A stretch of DNA of 64,000 bases from Parasponia andersonii (GCA_002914805.1 JXTB01000122.1:206530-270529), one strand, 5' to 3'; shown: positions 1 through 12,620, counted from the stretch's first letter. Numbers and translations: made by a program. The notes: generated by a model from the letters alone, not told the origin.

Positions 1-64
1 TCATCCTAGATTGTGAAAGTGTCTAACTTTGCCACATATCAGCTCTTTATTTGATGACTTGGTT

Positions 65-333
65 CTATCCTGCGTACTTTATGTTAGCTAGGAATTCTTC
101 TAAGAGTTGATTTATTTCCTTTCCTTTGACAGAAAAGAAAGTTGATGAGGCCCCAAGGAAAACTATTTGTTCATGTTCCATATTGTAATAGAACTGCTCG
201 TGAGCATGGCTAGGCTTGTGAGGTTGCCTTGGGATTACTTGGGTCTTTGTGGCCATGGGAATGAGTAGCCGGGGAGAAATAATTTCTGAAACAGTCCCAT
301 CTCTCATTGTCACATGTTTGTTGGAAGGCATTC
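65..333 (-). CDS. possible last exon of an unrecognised gene
   Basis: An 88-codon open frame reads from ATG at 331 to TAG at 65-67. A usable splice acceptor (ACAG) sits directly before it at 334-337, so this may be the final exon of a gene with upstream exons that I cannot find, rather than a single-exon gene. The protein is mildly basic, has no membrane segment and ends in NIKYAG; a hydrophobic-acidic stretch near the C-terminus (NQLLEEFLANIKYAG) looks helical. I do not recognise the family. It could be a chance frame. Confidence 0.25.
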
Positions 334-1850
334 CTGTGTAACAGTATAATAGTGCTGATGTATTTTACTTCTTTTTAAAAAAAAAAAAAATCAAAATGGG
401 TATGTATTTTGGTAGCTTCAATATCTATTCCAAAGTTTTTTTTTTTTTTTAATATATATATATATAAGGACTACGGAATCGCTATTATAGTGTAATCTAG
501 GTTTATATGTTTCTATTCTGTAGTATTAAGACTATTACTTGCTTACTTTTTGTGTCAAATTACAATGGTTGGTGAGACGACTAGCCTACCTGATCGAGAG
601 AAGCATGCAGTTAAGCAACGGAGGAAATTAAACGTCAACAATCTTTCAACAACTGGGGCCGATGAAGAAGAAAGATAGGGTGTTATTAATAATGATGGCT
701 GGAGTTTAAGCGTATGTTTAGCTTGTGTTACATGTATTAGGCATTGTGCAAAGGTAGATGATCAACAGAATTTTAATGATCTTGTTTTTTCATTAGTATA
801 CTAGTAGTACTCGAGTCGTGATAAAATCTTTGTATATCATATACTGATATACATGAGTTGCATATTATCAAGGCTAAGTAAAATCAAACCTTTGATTATT
901 TGTACTAGTATCGATATAGAGTAGCAGTGAAAAGAAAACAATTCAGATGAGCGTGCGAGTTCAAAACGACTTACCGCGTGGAGTTTACGTTGTCCCAAGT
1001 GAAGAAAATGGAAAGAGACTGATGAAACCGACAAATTCGGTTGACACACTCATTATCAGATTTTATTTATTCATCATCAAATTCGGTTGACACACATTAT
1101 CAGATTTTATTTATTCATACTTCATAGAATATGTCAACGATGGAAAAAGAGTTTAGTTGAATTGTAGATGTATTTTAGCCATTGTTTGGCGTTGCATATA
1201 TTCGTTCATGGCTTACCAAATATCTTTATAAATTATACTTATCAACAATTAGATATCAGCACCATAATCTTAGCATGCTTAACAACCCGAGCCTCTTTCA
1301 CACACACACACAAAAAAAAAAAGAAAGAAAAAAGAGGAGAGAGATGTACATATGTATATACATATATGTCAGCACAATCAACATTCACTTAAATTAAAAA
1401 TCCTATAATTAAACAAAAAAACCTTACCATCACCATATTCTACTATTTTCAATGCCAGTACAGTCCGGAGGTTACGACATCTTGCTGGACGAGATAGAAA
1501 TATGTATTCTGAACTCTGCACTTGGGGAAGAACTCTATTATTTTACTCTCGATTATTCAACAAAAGGAATACATCAATAAATAAGTCTAGATTTAATATT
1601 GACCAAAAATATTATCAAAGTCATTCTCTACAAAAGGATTACAAATAATATCTTCACGATCTTTCCTCTTTCCTCTTTTCTTCCTATATATAATTAATTC
1701 CACGGATTTACTTGGTCCAATTTTACGAGATTTGATATAAACTTTGTAATTAAATCAAGTCTAAATTAACAAATTAAACACGTACACGTAAGACCAAAAA
1801 ACATTACGAATCGATCATGATGATGATCACTACTGATCATCAGCTAGCAG
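334..1850. other. spacer, AT-rich, 3' flank of the RAM1-like gene
   Basis: I see no gene here. The stretch holds homopolymer A/T tracts (about 376-391 and 438-451), a short TA run, and a 46-bp tandem duplication at about 1033-1118 built on AAATTCGGTTGACACAC. The last few hundred bases lie downstream of the GRAS gene stop and probably contain its 3' UTR. Confidence 0.6.
1033..1118. repeat. 46-bp tandem duplication
   Basis: Two adjacent copies start with AAATTCGGTTGACACAC and share ATTATCAGATTTTATTTATT. The second copy lacks two bases. This is a local replication-slippage type duplication with no coding content. Confidence 0.8.
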
Positions 1851-4304
1851 CTAGCATCGCCATGCAGAAGCAGCAATGAGAGGCCTATCCTGCCACCCCA
1901 AGAGCAAGCAACCCTTATCCTCCGTCAACCTATACCCATCACACGAATAAAGCCCGAGCAGTATCTTAGACTGAGTCACGGCGTTGGCGCTGAGAGGCAC
2001 CCCTTTGAACCCCTTCCCTTCCATGAGCTTCCGCCACTTGTCCAGCCGCTCGTGCCGCTCCGTCCTCTCTGGCCCCTCGCACGCCACGATGTTCCGGATC
2101 TCCGGCGCGAAGATGTACTGCTCCACCTTAGCCCTCTGCGCCGACTCGGCCGGGAACGTCGCGTCCAACGAGTCGAATATCGCCGAGTAGTAGTGCAACG
2201 CCTCAAGGAACCGACCAAGAAAGTACGGCCCGTTGTGGCTCGCCTCTTGCTCTACTAAAGTCACTATGTTTGGTGCTTGGTCTCTTATCATGGCCAGTAA
2301 GTTCCCAAGGCAATTGACCGGGACACGGTGCAGACGGTTCACCGAGTTCACCGCGAGGGCCTCGCCGACTCGGCGGTGGAACATGTGGGGCTTGAGGTCC
2401 TCTAGTTGCTCTCCCACGGCGTGGAACTCGAAAGGGACATGGAGGGAGTGAGCTAGTTCGGTCAAGCAACGGCCGGTTTCGCGAACCGAGTCTATGGAGG
2501 GTCCCACCCCCGTTATTCGGAGGAATGGTGCCCCACCGGGTCGGGCTGATAAGGCCTGCATGAAGGCTGGCCATTGGTATCCTTGGAGGATATCGAGGTC
2601 GATCACGTGGACGCGTTCTTCGGCCTCAAAGGCCTCGAAGATGGCTTGGTTAGCGGTGAAGTGGGCGAATTTTACGTAGGGACAAGCTTGGTAGACTATT
2701 TGATATATCTTTAGGACCTCCACGGAGTTTGGTGGGAAAGGGGAGAAGGGTTTTGAGGCGGAGCCGGTCGTTGAATTGGTGGTGAGAGTTGCGGCGAGAC
2801 GCGCGGTTAGGGCCTCGGTGAAACAGGACGCTACACGTTGCATGGAGTCGCCGAGAGGCGTCACCACCCGGTTGAGATGGTGGAGGTACCTCCGAGCTAA
2901 CATGTAGTCCTCTTTTGCCACGGCTTCCGCACAAGCTAGAAGGAGGTGCACTAGTTGAAGCCCACTGTCTTGTTCCTGCATGAATTTTAAAAAAATAAAA
3001 AATAAAAAAAAATCCATATGTATATGTTAGATATTAGTATTTGAGAAAAACTAGAAAAGTCATGTTGTTAGTACCGTTAGTAAGGCAGAAATCATATATG
3101 TATCACAATTATTACATGATAGTGTGGTCCTCCATTTGTGCCATTTTTTAACATGTAGTAATTGCTACCTATATGGTGCCCCTTTTTTATGTAGTTTTTA
3201 TAGAAAAAATCCAAAAAAAATATTAAAAAAAAAAAAAAAACAGACGTACAAAAACAGAGAAATTAAAGAGACAAATAATATGATTTTGACCTGTTCAGAG
3301 GCAATAGGAGGATGGTGCAGCATGAGATTATGGCCAAGGGTCTGATGAAGTTGGTGGTGCTGCTGCTTCTTCTCTTGTTGTCGTTCTTGCTGCAACTGCT
3401 GAGACAATGGTGTCGTAAAGGTAATAGACCCCATTTGATAGGCGGTATTAGTACTATCCGTCTCTTGGGTCGTCAGTTGATGATGATGACAACTATTACC
3501 ACCTGGAGTCGAGGAACCTTCACACGCCGATCCACAGAAGCTTGACGAATTGGTGACTGTTGAGCAGTCCAACAATGGTGGTGGAGTAACAACATTAGTA
3601 CTATTCGGTATGTCGAAATTCGATTGCAACGATGACGAACTTCCGTCAACGATATCTGACATCTTTGTCAACGCTGTTGTTGCTGTTATTGTCGTGTAAC
3701 TTGTCCCGAACTCGTCTTTCGGATTAATATAGTCCTCCAAAAGCTCTTCAATGGCCGGAAGAGCAAGGTTAATATCAGACTGCTGCTGCTGCATGTAGTG
3801 ATTGTTTACGGAGTTGAAGACCTTATGGAGTGGACTAAGTCCCTTCCCTTTATGGCTGCTACTACTACTGAAAGCTCCGAGGGGAGATGAAGATCGCGGC
3901 GGAGAGCAGCCAGAGAGGCTCTGCCCCTGCATTGCATTAGCATAGTTGTAGTTGTGATTGTACGCCGAAGCTAATTGCGGCGACGGCATGTTCCTCACCG
4001 GAGACATGATCATGAAGTCCGGGGACTCAAAATGGTCAGAGAAGAGTGAATCCCACATCGAGTTGTCTGGCGACTGGACTTCCACTTCGTTGTCCAGCTC
4101 GAACTTGAGAGTTGGGAAGTCTAGGCTTGGTGGGGTTAAGCTGCTCTGCTCCATGTCAGAGGATTGAGGTGTGGCTTTGATGTTCTTACATTCGGATACT
4201 GTCGAGGATTGGACCGATTGGTCATTTGGAGATGTTGGTTGCAGTTTGGTGCATGAGGTCTCTCTCTTGAGAGTTCCCATGCTTCCACAAAGGGAGTTAA
4301 TCAT
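1851..4304 (-). CDS. RAM1: GRAS transcription factor, RAM1-like (REQUIRED FOR ARBUSCULAR MYCORRHIZATION 1)
   Basis: Two exons, 4304-3291 and 2975-1851, joined in phase 0 across a 315-bp GT-AG intron, give 712 aa. The N-terminal 338 residues are low-complexity (Ser, Asn, Gln, His) and start MINSLCGS, which I recall as RAM1-type; the motif [13 protein letters not shown] lies near residue 155. The GRAS domain follows in exon 2: leucine heptad region ([12 protein letters not shown]), VHIID motif as [17 protein letters not shown], second leucine heptad and PFYRE regions, and a C-terminal SAW motif ending AASAWRC. Known role of RAM1: nuclear regulator activated by CYCLOPS/DELLA that switches on lipid-supply genes for arbuscule branching. 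The closest alternatives are DLT/SCL28-type GRAS proteins, whose N-terminus differs. The GRAS assignment is near certain; the RAM1 subgroup is a judgement from motifs. Confidence 0.8.
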
Positions 4305-5949
4305 TTTCTTTTTTTTTTGTATAATTTATAGAACAAAATACTAATACTACGTACCCTCAAGCCTAAAATAAAGAATTATCACTACAATTTGAAGCTCTAA
4401 ATAGGTTTTGTTTGTTTTTCTTTACAGGTTTACTTACTCTCTCATCAGGGCACTCTTTTTTGCTAATGCTATGGCCTAAAGGTCTGTATGGGAGAAGAGG
4501 GAAAGGGCAGATAGAGAGAGACTGTCTTTTCTTTCTTCTTATTTGAAAAGGTTTGTCTTTTAGTAGACATTGTATGTAATAGAGAAGAAGCAAATTCATG
4601 TGATTGGAGGTTTGTGCTTGATAAGCCAACGCATCATCACCTTTCTACTAAGTTTAGCTGTTATTTAGAGGCTTAACTTTGTCATCATTTTGGCTTTTTT
4701 AACTCTAAGCTACTAAAAGCTTTGGAAGGCCTGTGCCCTTTTCTGATTCTGCCAAAACGACAATAAACCTGTCGGGCCCCACTTCCCTTGGGCCGGCCCA
4801 GCTAAGAACAAGGTGGGTGAAATCTTATAGGAACCATTTTTTCTCGTTACTTTTCTTTTTTTTTTTTATTATTATTATTTTTTTTTATATTTTTGCTCAT
4901 TGGCTGGAACTTTTTTCTTGTTGTTCAATTATAAAAATGTTCAGAGTGAATGGTCATTGGTTAATAGAGAATGTAAGGGGGTTTTTCTAAGAAATTTTTG
5001 CTCTAAAGAGTTGTTTATTTTTGCTTTCTTTTATAATAATTATTTATATTTACATTACCAATAAGGAGATGCTGCAATCACTAATGTTCAGAGGCCTTGA
5101 TACTAACTAATAATATCTGTTGCTATTGTTTATATCCTAATCATCCACAGAGGCATCAAAAATAAATAAATTTATAATGTCTTGAAACAAGAAGATAAAA
5201 TAAATAAATATCCTTACAAGGACAGCCCACATAAGCTTTGATATTAACTGTGTGTTTTCCACTTGCTTTCAGATAGTTCCTTCAATTATTAACCCTTATT
5301 TGTTTTATATCAATACTAGGTATTACCTACGTTCTTGAGCATCTTAGAAGATATTTTTTGTAAAAGAATAAAATTTGGAGAGGAATAAGGGTGTATCAAA
5401 CTGCTATCTCTACCCGATCTTGCTAATTATATAAGGAATTCACCAAAAATTGTATCCTAAATGCGTAAGTAAACACATGAATTAATGGAAACGAAAATAT
5501 TTTCTTTTTTTTCGTTAATTGTATCCTAAATGTTTAAATAAACACAATAATTAATGGAAACTAAAAATACTTCACTTTTTTCCATTCATATTATACCACA
5601 TTAAAGATAAGTAAACAGACCTCTCTGAATAATTATCCGAAGTCTCATGTGATCATTAGCAAATAGTAACATGACCTAGTTAAGACTTGAGATTCTTGAC
5701 ATTTAAATGCCAACAGCCAACTATATATGCTCAAGTATATACGGCAGTAGAAATAATAAAAGAGTTGATAGGAATGGAAAATAATGCATAGCACGAGGTC
5801 GTATACTTCATGTTAAAAAAAAAAAATGGTGGTGGAAAGTTGACAAATTAGTTAGAGATAAATATGATTAAGTGAAATTAGTAGTGGTACTAATAATAGG
5901 CTAATTAAGACAAAAGAGAGTAAATTAAAAAGAAGACAAGAAAGGAGAC
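4305..5949. promoter_or_regulatory. upstream region of the RAM1-like gene
   Basis: This holds the leader and promoter of the minus-strand GRAS gene. A TATAAAAG box on the minus strand lies at 5028-5035, about 725 bp before the ATG, which would imply a long leader; I cannot place the start site. A palindrome GTATATAC at 5735-5742 fits the P1BS phosphate-response consensus GNATATNC. A 68-bp near-tandem duplication (about 5449-5517 and 5518-5582, both starting ATTGTATCCTAAATG) lies between. There is a T-rich run at 4858-4887. No other gene is visible. Confidence 0.45.
5735..5742. promoter_or_regulatory. P1BS-like palindrome (GTATATAC)
   Basis: The 8-mer matches GNATATNC, the binding site of PHR-type phosphate-starvation regulators, which are known to act at mycorrhiza genes. 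It lies about 1.43 kb upstream of the RAM1-like ATG. An 8-base degenerate match in AT-rich DNA occurs often by chance, so the site is suggestive only. Confidence 0.25.
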
Positions 5950-6042
5950 TTAGGCAAAGTCGTCGGATGTGGCGTCGAGGACGCCGCCTAAGCCTTGGAT
6001 TTGCCAAAGGAATGAAGTGCTTGTCCCCACTCCCCACCTCAT
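5950..6042 (-). CDS. candidate 30-aa small ORF, unknown
   Basis: A short frame runs from ATG at 6042-6040 to TAA at 5952-5950 and encodes 30 residues: MRWGVGTSTSFLWQ, then IQGLGGVLDATSDDFA. It coincides with a GC-rich patch (about 5950-6045) inside AT-rich spacer, which is why I list it. An overlapping longer frame on the same strand (ATG at 6046) gives a very basic then hydrophobic sequence and looks less natural. I do not recognise a peptide family; no signal peptide is visible. It may be a real small protein, part of an unannotated transcript, or chance. Confidence 0.25.
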   Translation of the reverse strand: MRWGVGTSTSFLWQIQGLGGVLDATSDDFA

Positions 6043-7515
6043 CCATCTTCTTAATTAATTTTCTCTCTTAATTATTACACCTTAGCCCTTAGGCGGCATC
6101 TCTCTCTCTCATTTTTTTTCTCCTAATATTAAATACTTCATATAATATTTATAAGATAAAGCCACGTACATACGTACGTACCCTTGAAAGAACTCAAACG
6201 CTGCTATTGTTTCATGAAATGGAAACATTAATTTCCTATAGTTTTGGATAAGGAAATACTATCGCCTACGTCCAATCTCAAATATTAGTCCCAAGGCCTT
6301 TGCTTTCTCTGGTGTTTGATTGCCATCAGTTGTACTTATGCTATACTATATAAACGGCCATCATGATATGATTCAACAGTAATACTTGTATGTCATAACC
6401 ATATCATGATGATATTATATAGTTAATGACGATAATGGTCATATCATATAAGAATTTCGCTCCATGTTATAATGGTATTAAGAATTGATATAATAAAGGA
6501 AATAATCGTCAGATATTGGAAATGAGCCAGCTAGGAATAGTTATCTGCAGGAGATGAAAACTCTAATTAGTACGTAGAGTTGAATTAGTATTTTTTGCAA
6601 GAGCTTTGTCTAACTTTTGTCATGTCTTTAGTGAGGATTTATTTTTGTATGAACATTAAATCCAAATAACGCCATTTCTAATAAATGATTAGTGATTACG
6701 CTAACTTTGTTTTATTCCGTGTTTTGAACTTTAAAAGAACAAATAATAATGGTACGTAATATCATTCCATACAAATTAGGAAAAAGGACCACCATGAAAC
6801 TTTAAATTAAGAAGCTTTGACTCCAGAGTCTAGAGGTTGGTGTTACCCACCCTAGAGATGGTATGCTTCTGTTTGGAGTGTTTATGATTAACAAAATTAT
6901 GGCCAGGTCAAGTTTCTTGTCCTGGAAAACAAACTATAGTGTATGTACTAGTCTTATTACTCATAACAAGCAGTACTAGCTGCAAAATTAGATTGAAAAT
7001 AGAGAAAATTGAGTTTTAGAATATCAGGACAAATATTTTAGTCCTAAGTTCGTTTCCTTATTAGCACTATCTAGTTTTGAATAACAATATTGATTGGATG
7101 AGTTGGGCCCATACAAGACAGCTGCAATGAAAACTTCAGACTTGGGGATCAAATCGGGCTCCCTTGAAGCCGTTTTTTGATGGGTTAACCTTAGAGCACC
7201 TCCCAAAGCAATAGGCCCAGCCCAAGTCTCAATGTGCCTTAAGTTTTGCAAATTGCTAGCATTACTGGTTAAAAGGAAAGGAATGGTAAAACAAACTGAA
7301 TGACCAATATTTGCCAGAACTTAGGTTGGTTCCAAAACCATTCCCCTGCCTTCTATTCTTTCTGATTATATTGGTATATTCTCTTCCTTAATGATGTCAT
7401 GTATTTGATTAGTGGGTGTTATACAATGATTTTGCATCAAGTCATTTTATTGCATTTTTAAAAAAAAAAAAAAAATCTAAGCAGAGGCATGAGTCATCAC
7501 TCAAAAGGCTATATA

Positions 7516-7557
<42 letters not shown>

Positions 7558-8783
7558 GGGCACTAATTTAGTAGTATTTTTTTTTAACTTGTATAGGTAT
7601 TAATTTGACCAATAAAAATTTAGCATGAATATTTTTTTATTATAAAAAATAAAAAAAAAAGTATTAATAATACATGTCTTTTCATGTTCATTATAATTAT
7701 TGGATGACGATCATCTAACAGCTAAAAAATAATACTTACTTATAGATAAAAAAAAATAAAATGCAACCATATATATATTATATTATACATTACAAAGCCT
7801 CGTTGGGAACAAAACATGGTTCAAGATAAGTTCAACAACAACTACTTTTGCGTTTGTGTCTAAAAAGGCTATCTTTGTGACTTAAATTGCTTTGAAAGTG
7901 CACGTGAACAACTTCAGTTTCACTAGTCCACTACTAGTGCTATCGTGACAGTCATTTCATTAAACATTCACACTGTCCTTTCGAGAGAAAAAAAAAAAAA
8001 AAAATCTTTCACACTCAATACATCCATACAAGACATAACCAACATTCAGATGCACAAAATGGGCATATGAAGAAGAGCATACCCTAGCTTGGATTTGATT
8101 TACTCTCTAGTCTTTTCAAAGTTTTTTTTTTTTTTTTCCTTGAATGAAAAAAATGTCCTCTAGCCCCAAAAAAACTAACTGGTTGGTCTGGTCTTGGAGA
8201 ACACAACTGTCCTTGAAAGCCACCCGATATGAAAAGCCCGGGCCATGGGAAAAAGTTTACACTGAATAATAACATAATTAATGCCATGAGATAGACAAGT
8301 CTACAATTCCCCATAACCCCATTCCTTAGAGCAATAAATAGATTCTTTTGCATGCGAGCTTTTATTATTGGCTCTTTAATTTGGTAGTCAGACTCAGCTC
8401 CTAGCAGCACCATTACCAGTACCACCGCTGAATTTAACCAAAAGACTTTATACCGACTTTAATTCTCTCACATAATTTAACTCTTTCCTCTGTCTCTCTC
8501 TTTCCTACACATCAATTTCATATCCCGCCAAACCAAGTTCACATGTCTTTGTTGTCTTTTGAATAAGATAAGTTTTTTTCTCAAGCTCTTTACTCACAGT
8601 TGTGTCTCCCACTCCACCAAATGCTTCTCACTCGTTATCCACTCAACAAACTCACCTCCTTTACTGTGTGAATGTGATTAATGCTCTCCGTGACCTATTC
8701 ACTGCAGACACACCAAAAGAAACTATTCATAGAGAAGCAAACTCGGCTTGGAGTTTCCATCTCATCATCTCCCAGTTCTCGCC
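6043..8783. other. intergenic spacer between the RAM1-like and Ole e 1-like genes
   Basis: AT-rich and without a gene I can support. It contains CT runs near 6100, poly-A/T tracts (about 7460-7476, 7987-8004, 8120-8138) and a TA microsatellite at about 7510-7555. The last 200 bp hold the promoter and leader of the Ole e 1-like gene; I see no convincing TATA box there. Confidence 0.5.
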
Positions 8784-9396
8784 ATGAATTCACTACTTCT
8801 CTTTGTTGTTTCTTCCTTCATTTTGAGGTTCCTTGTTTTGGAGGCCAGGCCAGTTAAAACCAACTCTCACATTGTGGTGATGGGTTTTGTTTATTGTGAC
8901 ACCTGCCATAACAATAGCTTCTCCAAACACAGTTACTTTTTACCAGGTAAGATACGTAATCTCAACTACCCAGATTCGAGTTTCAAGTTTTCTGTTCCAA
9001 GTTGTGGCTTTCAACTTATGTTCTATGATTTTCTAAATGTGCCCAACTGACTCAACAGGTGCAGAAGTTAAAATAGATTGCATGTTCAAAGTAATCTCAC
9101 CAAGAACAGCAGAACAGATATCATTCTCAGTAAATAGAACTACAAACAAGTATGGAGTCTACAAGTTGGAAATACCATCTGTTGATGGAATCAAATGTGC
9201 TGAAGAATCAGCAATCGTGAATTCTTGTCAGGCAAGCTTAATGTGGAGTTCAACTTCTTCATGCAATGTTCCTGGTTACAGAGCCACCTCAGATCAAATA
9301 GCAGTCAAATCAAAAGGAGCCAATCTCTGCATCTATAGCCTAAGTGCTTTGAACTTCAGACCATCAAAGAAAGAGATTTCCTTGTGTGGGAACTGA
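8784..9396 (+). CDS. secreted pollen Ole e 1 allergen / extensin-like family protein
   Basis: Two exons, 8784-8946 and 9059-9396, join in phase 1 across a 112-bp GT-AG intron and give 166 aa. I chose the ATG at 8784 rather than the in-frame ATG at 8748 because it opens directly with a signal peptide (MNSLLLFVVSSFILRFLVLEA). The mature part starts with the family hallmark VMGFVYCDTC, and further cysteines at DCMFK, GIKCAEE, NSCQAS, SCNVPG and LCIYS fit the conserved disulfide pattern (Pfam Ole e 1). The protein should be secreted to the wall or extracellular matrix; family members act in pollen or root development and no enzyme activity is known. The family call is firm; the specific role is open. 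Confidence 0.88.
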
Positions 9397-10839
9397 GACC
9401 AAGGCTTTTCACTTTTCATTAGTCTCCTCCAATACCCTTTTCTAAACACTTTTCCTCCATTTGAAGTGCATCCATTATAAACGCCACCTTCTTCAAGTCC
9501 CCTCATTGTTTTTTCCTTGCTTTCTCTCTGCTGCAAAGGATATATGTGTGTGGTTATTTTAGCTACTATACTAAGTAGTATGTACATATATATATATATA
9601 TATGGATATTGATACATGTATAGTTTGGTTCGAAGAAATTGAAAGTTGATTTGCCATTTTGTATTTTGGATTGATTCCTTATTAAGATGTTTAGAACAAC
9701 TGTTCCTTCAATGGAAAGACAGATTAAACGGTTTCAGCCGGCTAAGAACGTTCTCATCTTCTTCAAGTAGTGAAAGACCTTAGCTCCACAGTCCACTCGG
9801 AATATTCATATTTATGATCGAAAGTTAACTATTATATGCGAAGGTGAAATCTTTACTTCAAGCCAAAACCCAGAAAAGGGCAAGCATTTACCATTTATAT
9901 CTATGGAAGTGTTGAGATTTTGATGTTTTGGATCATGGCTTTGAAGAGTTTTGATATGTGTATAGTATTACTATTAGTTGTACATGAAACGATTTGGGTC
10001 TGTGTTGTTTCGTTCATCTAACCAAATTGATTGATGTTCTGTTTTATACAGCGTTCAAAGTTGCGTACTCACATTTAGGATCCTCAACCGCAGCCCATGG
10101 CCTAGAATCTTCCTGAATATTATACAAAGTTTATTAAACAATAGAGATTTTTGCTATTCTATGTTTAGATGAATTGTTCTCAGATAGAGAATCTGAAAAG
10201 TGAAAACCAGAACTTTCAGGATTATGCTAAAAGAAAGTTGTTTTAGAGATTCGTTTAACACCTTTTCTGGATGAAACAAAATAACAGATGTATAGACATA
10301 GATATATAGATATTTTCTTTTTGCTGAAAAATACAATTTCTACTAAACCATAGCTTTTTATGACAACCAAAAGCTAGTTTATAGATTGAAGGAAGATGGA
10401 AAATTGAGGAACTAACATCCAAAAGCCTCTCTGCAAAACTGCAAATGAATCTAAAACTTTATTATCAACATGCGAACTCTTTCAGAAATAATACAAACAG
10501 ACTAACTCTGACAGAGAAGTGAGAACTCAGAGGAGGAATCTATCAATGATGCAATTGGAGGAAAATATTTTCAAGGAAAAAAAAAAAAGAGTAACAATAA
10601 ATAACAATGCTACATAAATGCATATTTTCTTCTTGTTAAAACATTAAAACAAGCATCATAGACTTTGGACGTGTTCTCCTTCTATAAAACTCCATACAGA
10701 CACTAGTGACAACTTTCATAAAGCATACTGAGATCTGCATACCTTTTCTTTGATTATCCTATCTGAGGAATCTATCTGCATACAATCTGAAATAATAGTG
10801 ATTCGGGAAGAAAAGCAGTGATGAGATAATCCTAGATTT
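9397..10839. other. spacer between convergent genes
   Basis: This holds the 3' UTRs of the Ole e 1-like gene and of the acyltransferase, which run toward each other. A TA microsatellite lies at about 9585-9603. I see no other coding or RNA feature. Confidence 0.5.
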
Positions 10840-12273
10840 CTAGATGAGCATCAGGTCTTGGAAAGTTTTCATGGCGGGAGCTGGCAGACCTAAAAGAACA
10901 TTTATGCTTTTCCTCTCTTTCCCATGTGAAAGGAACAAGATCACCTCCTTCTCTGGCAGAGCCACTGGACCTGATAGAGCAGGCTCTCCCCAACCGAAAT
11001 CCGTGGTGTGAAACGACAGCCTAGACCATGTAGTGATCAAAAGTGTGGAATCCAAAGAAGGCCTTTCTCTTGTCACTTCGAAATAATCTATGGCTGATCT
11101 CATATAACCATCGTTTACCATCTTAATGGCATCCTGAACTAGCCCAACTGCAAATGATAATGGCTTCTCCAAGAGTTCACCAGCTTGGCATATGGAATTT
11201 GTTAGGACAATTCCATTGCCAAAGTATCCTTTTGGGAGCGGTGGGCTGAACTTAGGCCTTCCATCAACAGCAAACAGAAGTTTTGTCTTTTGTTCTGGCA
11301 ACAGTCTTAGCGCCTTGGTTCGAGCTTTCCACACAAATGCTGATAGTGCTTGAAATGTAGTACACTTTTCAAGAGCGCCATTTTCCTTGGCTTTCATCTT
11401 TAGCTTTTCAAGCTTTTCTGGGTCGAAACAGAACGACCTGTAGAGCATTTTGTCCTCATAAAGGTCATTGGTGCAAGAAATGTCCTTAATCTCAGAGAAT
11501 TCTGGGTGTAAGTATTCTATCTGAGGTGGATTCCTGGATTTGAGAATGCTCCTGTCTAGATATGGAGGGACACTCATGGGCATCCCCCTAGCAGTTTCAC
11601 CCCATGAGTTCACAAATTCCATAGCACCAATTCCATCAACCATACAATGGTTTAAACAAAGGCCAAGAACAAAGCCTCCACACTTGAATTTAGTCACCTG
11701 GAAGATAAGAAGTAGAAGCTAACTTAAACCGACTCCAATAACTAATAAATCTTAATTTACTGAAAATTTTGACACTAGAACGTAAGAAGATCAATATGAT
11801 ACTACATAATCTGCAGATAATTTACAAACCTGAGCTACCAAAGGAGGCATTTCGAGTATGTTTTTTGCACCAGGAATATCATAGACCAGCTTCCCAAGAG
11901 TGTCCGGGTCAGGTTTTGTAACATCTCCAATATCGTCCAACAAACAATCTGCTTCAGCCTCAACAAAAACAGCTCCCTCCCCGGAACAATTTATGATGAG
12001 TTTTCCCTCTGAGCAAATTTCCAGCCGCCCAGCAAGAGGGTAATAGTGGACCAGAACTTCCTCTAAGGCATTCCTAATCAGCTCCCCTGCCTTGTCATTC
12101 CCTTTCTCCTCATCTGACTTGAAGCAGTAGATGGTTCGAACAATCACTGCGATGTTCTGATCAAGGTTTGAAAGGAAGTAGAAACCCTTCTCTGTCTCCT
12201 CCGCAGGGGAAACGAGAGTTGGCTCGCCTCGCTTCACTCTAAGTTCCAACACATTGCCATTGGAGTTCTCCAT
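10840..12273 (-). CDS. HHT1: BAHD acyltransferase, omega-hydroxypalmitate O-feruloyl transferase-like (HHT/ASFT)
   Basis: Exons 12273-11830 and 11697-10840 join in phase 0 across a 132-bp intron and give 433 aa, the usual size. The catalytic HXXXD motif is HCMVDG at the start of exon 2 and the structural DFGWG motif lies near the C-terminus; [14 protein letters not shown] and [19 protein letters not shown] are typical of the HHT/ASFT group. The enzyme transfers feruloyl groups from feruloyl-CoA to omega-hydroxy fatty acids and alcohols in the cytosol, supplying aromatic esters for suberin and related barriers. I take ATG 12273 as the start: the frame extends upstream only to a GTG, and an acceptor (CTTCAG) at 12301-12306 suggests a leader intron ending just before it. 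A TATAAATA box (minus) at 12621-12628 would suit that leader. BAHD is certain; substrate is inferred from similarity. Confidence 0.85.
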
Positions 12274-12620
12274 GACAGCAGACTCTCCTAGCTCCACACC
12301 CTGAAGAAGAATATAGAAGAAAAAACAAAGATACTCAGCGGAAGAATAAGCAAACTGAAAAAGAAGATAGCTTATGGTTTATGTGAAATGGCTTGTTAAA
12401 TACATCATATAGATAATCATGAAGAGAAACCAGACCATGTGAGATAAAGGGAATAGAATTCCCAAAAAAAGCTGAACAGGAATGAGCAGAACACAGTTCA
12501 GATATAACCAAATACTAATACTAATGATCAGAAACACATGGCTTGCGTTGAAACTTGGGAGTTTTGTCACACAGTATCAAATGAGTACTTTGTATTTCCA
12601 GTTAGGTTGGCAGACGTAGA

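Noticed and set aside
1976-2934. Several alternative frames overlapping the GRAS exon
   Set aside because: They are GC-driven shadows; only the frame with leucine-heptad, VHIID and SAW motifs resembles a protein family.
4363-4629. An 88-codon frame just upstream of the RAM1-like ATG
   Set aside because: It lacks an ATG start, has no family features and lies in the probable leader.
7024-7251. A 75-codon minus-strand frame
   Set aside because: No family recognised and no exon context; treated as chance.
8084-8425. A 113-codon minus-strand frame with a hydrophobic middle
   Set aside because: It starts at GTG, ends in a poly-lysine stretch from a homopolymer, and has no recognisable domain or splice context.
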